Of a stretch of 25,822 bases of DNA, positions 7,717 through 15,587 are shown piece after piece. This DNA is from CAYMLQ01 sp964390795 (lineage in GTDB: Bacteria > Verrucomicrobiota > Kiritimatiellia > RFP12 > UBA1067). The notes below the pieces were generated by a model that was given only the letters and a program-made list of their open reading frames with translations, ran no database searches and had not been told where the DNA came from. The position numbers were made by a program, and so were the translations under genes. Location: assembly GCA_964390795.1 (NCBI GenBank), contig CAYMLQ010000042.1, forward strand, positions 1 through 25,822. The letters run 5' to 3'. Each line of letters opens with the position of its first letter. Within the stretch, counting starts at the first letter, position 1.

Positions 7717-10700
7717 ATGCCGCGCGCACGCGCCGGTCGAAGGCGAGCCGGTAGGCGGCGGGCAGGACGAGCAGATTCAGCAGCGTCGCGCTGATGAGGC
7801 CGCCGAACTGCACAATCGCCAGCGGCGCCAGCAGCTCGCCGCCCGGCTTGTTGTAGGCCAGCACAATGGGGAGCAGCCCGAAGATCGTCGTGAGCGAGGT
7901 CATCAGGATCGGCACCATGCGTTCGAGCGAGCCTTCGATGATCGCTTCGTGAACCGAGCTGCCGCCCTCCTGCAGCTCGCGGTAGCGGTTGAGCAGCAGG
8001 AGCCCGTTGCGGATCACGAAGCCCACTACCGTCACGAAGCCGACCAGCGAGGCCACCGAGAGAATCGGGGCGATGTAGGTGCCCTGCCCGAAGAGCGCCC
8101 GCGTGTTGGCCAGCAGCGGCGCCGGCGCCGCCAGGTAGACCGCGGCGATGCCGCCGATCAGGCAGAGCGGGAGGTTGACCATCACCAGCGCGGCCGAGGT
8201 GAAACTGCCCAGCGAGTAGACCAGGATTAGGACGATCGCCAGCAGGATGCCCAGCCCCAGCCACGCCAAGCGCCGCGAAGCGGATTGCTGGGCCTCGTAG
8301 GTCCCTCCATAGCTCACGGTGCAGCCCATCGCGTTGACCACCGGCTCCACCCGCTCGCGCAGCGCGGCGACCAGGTCGCCCATGTTCGAACCCTCCGCCA
8401 CGTTGCAGGAGATCAGCGCCTTGCGCCGCGTGTTGTCGCGCACAATCAGGTTGGACGCCTCTTCGCGGAACACCTCCGCCACCTCGTCGAGCCGCACCCG
8501 CAGGCCGGTCGGCGACGACAGCTTGAACGCCGCCACGTCGGCGAGGTCGTCGCGCGAGACGCCTTCCAGCCGCACGACGATGTCCCAGCGCCGCTGGTTC
8601 AACGCGACCTGCCCGACGGTCGTGCCGTTGAACGCCGTGGCCACTTGTTCGCCGGCCGACTTCAGCGTGAGCCCCGCCCGCGCCAGCTCCTCCATGCGGT
8701 ACCTGATCCGCAGCGTCTCGACGAGAATCTCGCGGTTGGCCCGCACGTCGGCGACCTGCGGCAGCGTGTCGAGGATCTGCTTCGCTGCGGCCGACGCGGC
8801 GCGGAGGGTGCTCAGCTCGTCGCCGAACACGTTGATCGCGAGTTCCGCGTTGGTGCCGGAAAGAACGGAGCTGATGCGGTGGGCAATGGGATAGCCGATC
8901 ATGGTGGCCGTGCCCGGAATCTGGCCGATCACGCCCTGGATCGCGCGGCGTAACTGCAGGGGGTCTTTGGACAAGTCGACGCGCACCAGCAGCTCCGAGG
9001 CGCTCACCGGCTCGGCGTGCTCGTCGCGCTCGGCCCGGCCCGTGCGGCGCGTGACACTGCGCACGCCCGCGATCGCGTTGATCGAGCGGATGGCCTCACC
9101 GGTGACGCGCTCGGTCTCCTCCAGCGACGTGCCGGGCGGCGTGCTGACGAACACCGTGTAGCAGTCCTCGTGGAACGGCGGCAGGAAGCTGGTTCCGAAC
9201 GTCGAGGCCAGCCACAGCGCCAGGCCGGTCACGACGGCCATCAGCAGGCAGACGGTCTTCGAGTAGCGCACGCACCCGAGCAGAAAGGGGCGGTAAACCG
9301 CCTTCAGAAGGCGGACCGTGAACCCATCGGAGGTCGGAAGTCGGCGCTCGGCTGCGTCGGTCTTCCGTGTCGCATCCTCTGATCTCTGATCTCCGTTCTC
9401 CGATTTCCGTTCTCCGTCTTCCGACTTCCGCCCTCCGACCTTCGATCTCCTGAACCCCCGCCGCGCGCTGAACAGCAGCAGGCAGAGCGCCGGGGTCACG
9501 GTGATGGCGACCAGCAGCGAAGCGACGAACACCAAGAGGTAGGCGAGCCCCAAAGGCTGGAAGAACTGGCCCTCCAGACCGGACAGGAAGAGCAGCGGCA
9601 GAAACACGAGCACGATAATCAGCGTCGAGAAGGTCACCGAGTGGAGGATCTCCGACGTAGCGGCGTGGAGCACCTCGCGCTTGGTGAGTTGCTCGGATGC
9701 CGGCCGCTCGCTGTTCTCGGTCAGCTTGCGCCAGGCGATTTCGACGAAGATGATCGAGTTGTCCACAACATCGCCCACAGCCACCGCCAGTCCGCCGAGC
9801 GTCATGATGTTGATGCCCATGCCGAACTTCGGGAAGAGCAGCAGGCCGGTCGTGATCGAGAGGGGCAGGGAAAGCAGGGTGATGAGCGTCGTGCGCACGC
9901 GCAGCAGGGTCAGTCCCAGTACCGCGATCACGATCAGCGAGGCGTCGCGGATGATGCCTTCGCCGTTGCTGATCGAGAGGTTGATGAAGTCCGCCTGGCG
10001 GTAGGCCTCGCGGTGGATCTTCACGCCGGGCGGCACGCGCGCCGCCTCGAACTCGTCCAAGGCCGCGTCGATTTTGCGCGTCAGCTCGAGCGTGTTGCCG
10101 CCGGGCGCTTTCTGGACGGAGAGGACGACCGCGTCTTTGCCGTTGAAGGCGGCCGAGCCGCGGCGCGGCGCGCCGCCAATCACCACATCCGAAACCTGAC
10201 CGAGGCGCAGCGGCGTTCCCGCGTGCGACACGAGGCTGGCCCGCTTCAGCTCCTCGATGCTCTCCACGCGCGCCGTCTGGCGCAAAGGCACCTCCTGGCT
10301 GTGGACGCTCGGGAGATACCCCGCTCCGGCCATCGTGTGGGAGTCCCGCGCCGCGTCGAGCACGTCGGTCAAGGTCACCCCGTAGGTCGCGAGGCGCTCC
10401 TGCGACACGTTGACCTGGTACTCCGGCAGGCGTCCGCCGATCACCGTCACCTGGCCGACGCCCGGAATGGCCATCAGCCGGTTGCGCAGCTCGTACTCGG
10501 CGAGCGCGCGCAGGTCGAGCGGCGACGCCGCATCCGTCGCGCTCGTCAGGGCCAGCAGCATGATCTCGCCCGTGACGGACACGATCGGCGTGATTTCCGG
10601 CTCGGAGCCCTCCGGCAGCATGCCGCGCACCGTCGAGAGGCGCTCGGAGACGCTGAGCCGAGCTCGGAACAGGTCGGTGTTCCAGTCGAAGTCCACCCAG

Positions 10701-10978
10701 ACAAAGGAGAGCCCGCTGCCCGAGGAGGAGCGCACCTCCTTGACGCCGGGCAGCCCGTTCATGGCGGACTCGAGCGGGATCGTGATGAACTGTTCGACCT
10801 CTTCGGCGGTGAGCCCGCCCGCTTCGGTCTGGACCACCACGCGCGGCACTTTGAGTTCGGGAAAGACATCCACCGGCAGCCGTCTTCCGACCGCCACGGC
10901 CGCCACCACCGACACCGCCGTCACGGCGAGCACGAGCCAAGGATTACAAAGGCAAAAATCAACGATTCTTCGCAGCAT
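7715..10978 (-). CDS. Heavy-metal-type RND efflux pump, inner-membrane subunit (CzcA/CusA family)
   Basis: A 1087-residue proton-driven inner-membrane pump of a tripartite efflux system. It has the N-terminal helix, PVDVFPELKVPRVVVQTEAGG, the porter segment VEQFITIPLESAMNGLPGVKEVRS, and the second-half counterparts. The proton-relay helix GGLAVAVGDVVDNSIIFVE (about 393-413) carries the acidic residues and resembles the GDxVDDAI subgroup of the CzcA family rather than drug exporters. Residues about 510-550, in the cytoplasmic linker after the sixth helix, are an extra hydrophilic stretch of heptapeptide repeats (RKSEDGE, RKSENGD, QRSEDAT) encoded by a 7-base repeat array. Start: ATG with AGAGAGG upstream. 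Last gene of the efflux operon, 33 bases after the adaptor. The metal cannot be named from sequence; a copper/silver or divalent-cation role is inferred. Confidence 0.92.
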   Translation of the reverse strand: MLRRIVDFCLCNPWLVLAVTAVSVVAAVAVGRRLPVDVFPELKVPRVVVQTEAGGLTAEEVEQFITIPLESAMNGLPGVKEVRSSSGSGLSFVWVDFDWNTDLFRARLSVSERLSTVRGMLPEGSEPEITPIVSVTGEIMLLALTSATDAASPLDLRALAEYELRNRLMAIPGVGQVTVIGGRLPEYQVNVSQERLATYGVTLTDVLDAARDSHTMAGAGYLPSVHSQEVPLRQTARVESIEELKRASLVSHAGTPLRLGQVSDVVIGGAPRRGSAAFNGKDAVVLSVQKAPGGNTLELTRKIDAALDEFEAARVPPGVKIHREAYRQADFINLSISNGEGIIRDASLIVIAVLGLTLLRVRTTLITLLSLPLSITTGLLLFPKFGMGINIMTLGGLAVAVGDVVDNSIIFVEIAWRKLTENSERPASEQLTKREVLHAATSEILHSVTFSTLIIVLVFLPLLFLSGLEGQFFQPLGLAYLLVFVASLLVAITVTPALCLLLFSARRGFRRSKVGGRKSEDGERKSENGDQRSEDATRKTDAAERRLPTSDGFTVRLLKAVYRPFLLGCVRYSKTVCLLMAVVTGLALWLASTFGTSFLPPFHEDCYTVFVSTPPGTSLEETERVTGEAIRSINAIAGVRSVTRRTGRAERDEHAEPVSASELLVRVDLSKDPLQLRRAIQGVIGQIPGTATMIGYPIAHRISSVLSGTNAELAINVFGDELSTLRAASAAAKQILDTLPQVADVRANREILVETLRIRYRMEELARAGLTLKSAGEQVATAFNGTTVGQVALNQRRWDIVVRLEGVSRDDLADVAAFKLSSPTGLRVRLDEVAEVFREEASNLIVRDNTRRKALISCNVAEGSNMGDLVAALRERVEPVVNAMGCTVSYGGTYEAQQSASRRLAWLGLGILLAIVLILVYSLGSFTSAALVMVNLPLCLIGGIAAVYLAAPAPLLANTRALFGQGTYIAPILSVASLVGFVTVVGFVIRNGLLLLNRYRELQEGGSSVHEAIIEGSLERMVPILMTSLTTIFGLLPIVLAYNKPGGELLAPLAIVQFGGLISATLLNLLVLPAAYRLAFDRRVRAA
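9329..9450. repeat. Heptamer array inside the RND pump gene, inverted
   Basis: Ten consecutive 7-base units run from 9381 to 9450 (GATCTCT, GATCTCC, GTTCTCC, GATTTCC, GTTCTCC, GTCTTCC, GACTTCC, GCCCTCC, GACCTTC, GATCTCC). An inverted block at 9329-9344 (GGAGGTC GGAAGTC GG) pairs with 9421-9436 at 15 of 16 positions. Because 7 is not divisible by 3, three units encode one seven-residue repeat, and that is what the protein shows. The array keeps the pump frame open. Confidence 0.85.
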
Positions 10979-11011
10979 AAAAAAACCCTCTCTTAGATTC
11001 GGACGGCACGG

Positions 11012-12595
11012 TCAATGGCTGTCCTCGTAGAACTGGCCATCCGCGTGGAAGTGGCCGGCCTTCTTCGGGGCCGCAGATGTGGCCGACGGCGCGGTAAGCT
11101 TCAACTCGTAAGCGCCATCCTGCACGACGGTCATCCCCGCGGTGAGACCTTTGACGTCAACCCACTCGCCATCGTCCGCGCCAACCGTAACCTCGGTCCG
11201 GGTAAAGGCGTCGGGGTCTTTCTCGGCGCGCACGAACACGACCCGCCGCAACCCGTCGGGCACGACGCAGGCGAGCGGCACGGCGACGCTGCCCGCCGCG
11301 CTCTGCTCGACGATCACGCTCAGGACGCCCGCCATGCCGGGCGCGGCCCAGGCCGGCACGCGGCTGGGCGTCAGGTAGACGGGGCGCACGCGCGCGGCGG
11401 CGTCGGCCGTCCAGCCCAGCGAGACGGCGCCGTCGACGTGCTCGGCCGCCTCGGCGGTTCCGCGCAGCGGCTCGACGAAGCCAACCTGCCCGTCACGGAC
11501 GCGCGCCATCTCGGCGGACACGCCGTCGGCGCGGAACCAGACCCCGTCCTCGCGCGCCACGCTGACAACCTCCGCGCCGGTGTCCAGCCACTCGCCGGAG
11601 TCTGCCGACACGCGCTCGACCACGCCCGCGTCGCGGGCCTCGAACACCAGGGCTCCCGCCTCCTCGCGGCACAGCGCCCGCATCGCACGGAGCTGGCCCT
11701 CGACGCTTTGGCAGAGGCTCTCGGCGCGGGCCGCTTCGGCCTCCTTCATCTTCAGCGCCATCTCGAGTTCGGCGTTTCGCACGCCGGTCTCCTTGAGCCT
11801 CGCCAACCGCTCGCGGATGGCCTCGGCCTCGGTCCGCGCCAACGCCAGGGCGGCCTCGGCCTCGCGCTTCGCCCCGGTCTGCCGGCTCCACTCGGGCGAG
11901 ACGACACGGAAAAGCGTGTCGCCCTTCCGAACGCGCTGGGACGGGCGCACGCTGACCTCCGCCACGCCGGGGGCGACCGTGCCGTACACGCGGCGTGCGC
12001 CGGGCATCAGCTCGAAGCGCCCGGGGAACCGGACCGTGCTGCGGACGCTCCGCGCGGTCGCAGTGACATAGGTGATGCCGAGCAGGCGGCGGGCATTCTC
12101 CGGTATCTCAAAGACGCTGCCCGCCTTCGGCGTCTCCGCGCCGCCCGTGCAGGCCGCGCCATGCTCGTGGCTGGGTGCGGCTTCGGCCTTCGGCGCATGC
12201 GCGCCGAGAACATCGGTGGCGTAGCCGTCGGCCTTGGCCGTTTCCACGCCACTCGTACACGCTGCGCCGTGTTCGTGGCTGGGAGCCGGTTCGGCTTTGA
12301 CAGGCTCAGTCTTCGGCGCTTCCGCGCCGTGCGTGCAGGCCGCGCCGTGCTCGTGGCTGGGGGCCGGTTCGGCTTTGGCCGGCTCAGTCTTTGGCGCCCC
12401 TGCGCCGTGCGAGCAGGCGGCCCCGTGCTCGTGGCCGCCGGCCGACTCCGCCACCGCCGGCTTCTGTTCCTGGTGGTCGTGGTCGCTTTCGGCATGCTCC
12501 TGATCCTGAGCTTCATTTGAGCGGGAGCATCCCGTGGCCAGCCACGCGAGCGCCGCCGCCACAGCCATCATTCTTGTCCATTTTAAGCTATTCAT
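11012..12595 (-). CDS. RND efflux periplasmic adaptor lipoprotein with His/Cys-rich repeats (CusB/CzcB family)
   Basis: A 527-residue membrane-fusion protein linking the RND pump to the TolC-like channel. A lipoprotein signal ends LATGC (Cys23). Next comes a roughly 130-residue Ala/Glu/Pro/His tract carrying four copies of HEHGAAC near residues 53, 79, 105 and 141, plus HDH, which should bind metal. The adaptor core follows: VFEIPENARRLLGITYVTA, a beta-barrel/lipoyl half (VSVRPSQRVRKGDTLFRV), a long alpha hairpin rich in Arg/Glu (about 240-310), and the second half. It ends HFHADGQFYEDSH. The ATG at 12595 is chosen over a GTG at 12613 because CAGGAGA stands six bases upstream. It lies 27 bases after the TolC-like gene. 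Confidence 0.9.
   Translation of the reverse strand: MNSLKWTRMMAVAAALAWLATGCSRSNEAQDQEHAESDHDHQEQKPAVAESAGGHEHGAACSHGAGAPKTEPAKAEPAPSHEHGAACTHGAEAPKTEPVKAEPAPSHEHGAACTSGVETAKADGYATDVLGAHAPKAEAAPSHEHGAACTGGAETPKAGSVFEIPENARRLLGITYVTATARSVRSTVRFPGRFELMPGARRVYGTVAPGVAEVSVRPSQRVRKGDTLFRVVSPEWSRQTGAKREAEAALALARTEAEAIRERLARLKETGVRNAELEMALKMKEAEAARAESLCQSVEGQLRAMRALCREEAGALVFEARDAGVVERVSADSGEWLDTGAEVVSVAREDGVWFRADGVSAEMARVRDGQVGFVEPLRGTAEAAEHVDGAVSLGWTADAAARVRPVYLTPSRVPAWAAPGMAGVLSVIVEQSAAGSVAVPLACVVPDGLRRVVFVRAEKDPDAFTRTEVTVGADDGEWVDVKGLTAGMTVVQDGAYELKLTAPSATSAAPKKAGHFHADGQFYEDSH
12150..12440 (-). repeat. Tandem 78-base repeats encoding HEHGAAC metal-binding segments
   Basis: The codons for SHEHGAAC recur at offsets of 78, 78 and 108 bases (anchor TGCTCGTGG-like positions 12426, 12348, 12270 and 12162 on the plus strand). 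The linkers are repeats of PKTEPxKAEPAP. The last interval is longer and more diverged. This is in-frame tandem duplication inside the adaptor gene. Confidence 0.85.
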
Positions 12596-12622
12596 CGTTT
12601 TCTCCTGATTCACTTCAATCGT

Positions 12623-14026
12623 TCACTTGGCGACGTTCGACACGGGGGAAAGGGGGATTTGTAACACGTTGAGGCGGACGCGGGCATCGCCGAGCGCGCG
12701 GGCCGCCTCAAGCAGACCCTCCTGCACGCTGTAGACCGTCGCGTCCGCAGCGAGGATCGCCAAGACGTCCGCCTCGCCCTGTTCGAACAGCCGTTCCGTC
12801 CGCTCGGCCGCCCGCTGCGCCTCGGGAAGCAGCGTCTCGCGGATGCGTTGTTCCTTCGCCTCGGCGACCTCCAGCAGCCGTTGCGCCTCGTGCCACTCAG
12901 CGACCAGGCCGCGCCATTCATGTACCGCCGCGAGCCGCGCGGCCGCGCGACCGCCCTCCGCTTCGGCGATGCCTTTGCGGTTGCGGTTCCACAGCGGCAG
13001 GTTGAACCCCAGCGAAGCCCCCAAGCGTCCGCCGCCCTCTTCATTCTCATAGAGCGGGCCGAGCACGAGATCGGGGTACTGCTTGCGGAGCGCCGCGCGC
13101 AACGCCTCCTCGCTGGCCTCGAACCGGGCGAGCCTCTCCTGCACGCGCGGATGGCGGACGAGATCGAGATCCGATGCCGGGGGCTCGCCGAATCCCGTTG
13201 GCGCGCCCTCTTCTTCCGCCAGCTCGATGGGTGCGGAAGGATACAGGCCGAGCAGCCGCAGGAACGCCAGCCGCCTCGCGACGGTTTCTGCGCCGCAACA
13301 GGCGCAGTCGAGATCCAGTTTGATGAGTTCCTGTGCGATGCGGTCACCTTCGGCCTTGGGCAGTTCACCCGTCGCGATCAGCGCCTGCACAGAGCGTTGC
13401 CGGTCCTGAAGACGTTTCTTGTAGACCCGCTGCGCCGCCGCGCAACGCTGGTCTGTCTGGCAGGCAGACCAGAGGCGGTCAACCTCCGCAAGCAACGCGC
13501 GCTCGGCCACGGTCACGGCCAGCGCATCGGCCCGCCCGTAGGCTTGCGCAGCCCGTTTCTCGATACCGGGCACACCGTTGAGCGGCAGGGTGAACGAAAG
13601 TCCGGAGCCGATGATCCACGGGTGCGGCCCGCCGCGCAACACGCGCAGCGCGTCCACGTCGAAGGACGGATCCTCCCACCAGCCGCTGGCGAGCGCCTCG
13701 CGCTCAGACGAGAGGTGCTTCAGGCGCAGGGCGTTGATCGCGGGGTTGAGAACCAAGGCGCACGCCCGGGCTTCAGCCCGGGTGAGCGAGACGCGGTTGG
13801 TCGCCGAAGCGGACCAGTCGGCAGCCTCGTGCGGCCAATCGACGGGGGCTGGCGCGTAGGTGCGGCAGCCGCCCAGAGCCAGCAGGCAGAGCAGCCAGCC
13901 GCCCGCGAAACGCGAACGCAGAACGCAGAACATCGAACGTCGAACGCCGAACATCGAACGTTGAACGCCGAAGTTTACGACGCTGGAAGACAGAAAGGCC
14001 GAGAGCGGCCGGGAAGGTGAGAACAT
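12623..14026 (-). CDS. TolC/CusC-family outer-membrane efflux lipoprotein
   Basis: A 467-residue outer-membrane factor of the tripartite efflux system. The body shows the two-fold outer-membrane-efflux repeat: SLTRAEARACALVLNPAINA, then SGLSFTLPLNG, and in the second half QYPDLVLGPLYENEEGGGRL and SLGFNLPLWNRNRKGIAEAEG, followed by long coiled-coil helices. A lipobox LALGGC anchors it on Cys54. The ATG at 14026 is favoured because GAGG lies seven bases upstream, but the residues between it and the hydrophobic core (FGVQRSM, FGVRRSM, FCVLRSR) come from a 7-base repeat array and make an unusually long n-region. ATG codons inside the array (13954, 13933) would give a normal signal peptide but lack a ribosome binding site. 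Second gene of the operon. Confidence 0.88.
   Translation of the reverse strand: MFSPSRPLSAFLSSSVVNFGVQRSMFGVRRSMFCVLRSRFAGGWLLCLLALGGCRTYAPAPVDWPHEAADWSASATNRVSLTRAEARACALVLNPAINALRLKHLSSEREALASGWWEDPSFDVDALRVLRGGPHPWIIGSGLSFTLPLNGVPGIEKRAAQAYGRADALAVTVAERALLAEVDRLWSACQTDQRCAAAQRVYKKRLQDRQRSVQALIATGELPKAEGDRIAQELIKLDLDCACCGAETVARRLAFLRLLGLYPSAPIELAEEEGAPTGFGEPPASDLDLVRHPRVQERLARFEASEEALRAALRKQYPDLVLGPLYENEEGGGRLGASLGFNLPLWNRNRKGIAEAEGGRAAARLAAVHEWRGLVAEWHEAQRLLEVAEAKEQRIRETLLPEAQRAAERTERLFEQGEADVLAILAADATVYSVQEGLLEAARALGDARVRLNVLQIPLSPVSNVAK
13914..13969. repeat. GAAC-NNN heptamer array inside the TolC-like gene
   Basis: Eight perfect-period units in the plus orientation: GAACGCA twice, GAACATC, GAACGTC, GAACGCC, GAACATC, GAACGTT, GAACGCC, with a ninth, degenerate GAAGTTT. 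Read on the coding strand it yields FGVQRSM/FGVRRSM/FCVLRSR, and the GATGTTC units each supply an ATG. Confidence 0.9.
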
Positions 14027-14119
14027 GTGAGAACCTCGTGTCAAGGAGTGGAACAGGGACGAGAGAACGCGGCTTCCGAGCAAAGCGCGGAACGACGGTT
14101 AGCTAGACACGAGGTTGGG

Positions 14120-14566
14120 TCAGCAAAGAATCTGCTCTGTGCGCACGACGACGAGGCCGTAGGACGGCCAGGCACCAGGCGGGTGCCGGTCAGATCGGCA
14201 GAAAGATAGCTGCGGCAGCGCGTCGCGATGGAAACCGCACGACGGCGGAACCTGAGGGGCGACCAGCAGGCTGCGCAGATCGCCGGTGCCAAGCGTCACG
14301 CGATCGGCGGGAGGAAGCGCGGCGAAGGTCAGGTGGCCGCAGTCGTGCGGCGCGCGCTCGATCACAGAGGAGGGTCCGGACCCGACCGACCCGCAGCACG
14401 CGTCGTCCGCGTGGCACTGCTGTGCGAGGGTGCCGGAGGTCAGCGGGCACAAGCAGATCCTCATCCCCTCCAGCGCCGTTGCCAGAAGCATGAAGGCGGC
14501 GAGCGAGAGCCGCAGCCACTTGAGGCGGGCGGCGAGCGTCTTCAATCTGTGCGAACCATAGACCAT
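14120..14566 (-). CDS. Cys-rich exported protein, first gene of the metal-efflux operon
   Basis: About 148 residues, family not recognised. A basic n-region (KTLAARLKWLR) and a hydrophobic stretch (LSLAAFMLLATALEG) look like a signal peptide or anchor. The mature part holds clustered cysteines: CLCPL, QQCHADDACCG, HDCGH, PSCGFH, FCRSD and a C-terminal ILC, with nearby His/Asp. This suits metal binding or disulfides outside the cytoplasm. It lies upstream of the TolC-like gene with the same orientation, and small Cys/His-rich exported proteins commonly accompany metal efflux systems. The start is uncertain: the frame opens at 14599, neither ATG has a clear ribosome binding site, and 14566 is chosen because it gives the better signal peptide. 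Confidence 0.5.
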   Translation of the reverse strand: MVYGSHRLKTLAARLKWLRLSLAAFMLLATALEGMRICLCPLTSGTLAQQCHADDACCGSVGSGPSSVIERAPHDCGHLTFAALPPADRVTLGTGDLRSLLVAPQVPPSCGFHRDALPQLSFCRSDRHPPGAWPSYGLVVVRTEQILC

Positions 14567-14641
14567 TGAATTTATAGAGTACCATAGGTTGAGGCGCATA
14601 GCAATGGGAAAGCGCCTATCTTAGCGCCATTCTTGTCTGTC

Positions 14642-14722
14642 CCTTTGTCGACGCTGCTCGTCCTGCCGGCGCTCTACCACATCGTCGAGTCGCGGCGCGA
14701 GCGCGCCGAGGCCGCCGCCTGA
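14642..14722 (+). pseudogene. C-terminal remnant of an RND efflux pump
   Basis: A 26-codon plus-strand frame reads PLSTLLVLPALYHIVESR and on to a TGA at 14720-14722. The LLVLPALY block followed by a basic tail is the characteristic end of CzcA-type pumps, and the complete pump in this window ends similarly (LLNLLVLPAAYRLAFDRR). Nothing upstream of about 14640 continues the homology, because the sequence there belongs to the minus-strand efflux operon. It looks like the leftover end of another pump gene, cut when the present operon arrived or rearranged. Confidence 0.65.
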
Positions 14723-14730
14723 ACCCCGCC

Positions 14731-15330
14731 CTACCGCAGAGCTTGCTTGAGGTAGGGCATATATTGCCGCGTGTAGATGATGATCGACCAGATGTTGATC
14801 ACGATCAGGCAAGCTTCGATCGCGTAGATGAGCGCCTGCGGAAGGAAGAAGAGGTGGAGCGAGGCATAGACGTAGATCACACAGGCCGCAGGGAAACTCG
14901 CCGCCGTGCGGAACTTGCCCATCCAGTTGGCCTGGCAGTCCGCGTCGTACAGCGCGCCCACCGAGCGAAGAAAGGTCACCCACTGGTCGCGCAGGATGTA
15001 AAGCACCGTGAAGACCAGCATCACCAGCGCATGCACGGCTTCGTCCGGCTGCCGCCCGAGCAGCCAGAGCAGCGTCGGGAAGACCACGAGATAGAAAACC
15101 TTGTCCATCAGCGGGTCGGCCATCGCGCCAAACTTGCTGACCACATCCCACTTGCGGGCCAGCTTGCCGTCGTAAAGATCGGTCAGCGCGGCGACCGCCA
15201 GAGACACGGTGGCCGCTACCGCCAGCCACCACGCGGCGGGCGTGTACGCGTGGACAATCGCCAGCACCATGAACAAAACAACGAACGGCACACGGCCGAA
15301 CGTGATGGCATTGACGATGAGCCGTTTCAT
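14731..15330 (-). CDS. CDP-alcohol phosphatidyltransferase (PgsA-like)
   Basis: A 199-residue membrane enzyme that joins a CDP-linked lipid to an alcohol in phospholipid synthesis. The complete family motif D-x2-DG-x2-AR-x8-G-x3-D-x3-D is present as DLYDGKLAR followed by KFGAMADPLMD, with Asp51, Asp54, Asp72 and Asp76. About five to six hydrophobic helices surround it. Glycerol-3-phosphate is the commonest acceptor (PgsA), but the sequence does not fix the substrate. The start is ambiguous: homology begins at the ATG at 15330, while the only good Shine-Dalgarno (GGAGG) points to a TTG at 15354 giving eight more residues. The gene is divergent from the HTH gene across the box-rich intergenic region. 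Confidence 0.88.
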   Translation of the reverse strand: MKRLIVNAITFGRVPFVVLFMVLAIVHAYTPAAWWLAVAATVSLAVAALTDLYDGKLARKWDVVSKFGAMADPLMDKVFYLVVFPTLLWLLGRQPDEAVHALVMLVFTVLYILRDQWVTFLRSVGALYDADCQANWMGKFRTAASFPAACVIYVYASLHLFFLPQALIYAIEACLIVINIWSIIIYTRQYMPYLKQALR

Positions 15331-15390
15331 AGGTAGATCCATGCGCGTTATCAAAGCAAAATCCTCCGGTTTTGGAAACACTAAAAAACC

Positions 15391-15573
15391 GTTATCAACA
15401 AGTTATCACTTTCAACACCTTGAAAGTTATAAACAGGTGATAATAAGTCTGTTGATAAGTCTTAAATAGTTACATAACAAGCTTTTACATCATACAATAA
15501 CCTGTTGATATCTTGTGCTTGTCGATAACCCCTGTTTTGCGGCATACTATATCTCCGTTCTTATCAACAGGTT
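15391..15573. other. Cluster of TTATCAACA (DnaA-box-like) motifs in an AT-rich divergent intergenic region
   Basis: Seven motifs within one or two bases of TTATCAACA: 15392-15400 (+), 15403-15411 (+, TTATCACTT), 15427-15435 (+, TTATAAACA), 15450-15458 (-), 15503-15511 (-, ATATCAACA), 15520-15528 (-, TTATCGACA) and 15561-15569 (+). An AT-rich stretch occupies 15456-15500. AACCTGTTGATA (15499-15510) and TATCAACAGGTT (15562-15573) are perfect inverted repeats. The DnaA box consensus is TTATCCACA, so an origin of replication is possible. Equally, these may be operators of the HTH gene, which begins 18 bases after the last box. No dnaA, dnaN, rnpA or rpmH is nearby. Confidence 0.45.
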
Positions 15574-15587
15574 CCTGCGACTTACTT

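Noticed and set aside
9096..10940. 614-codon and 451-codon frames overlapping the RND pump gene
   Set aside because: Both are out-of-frame shadows of the pump; composition is Arg/Gly/His-rich and no family features are visible.
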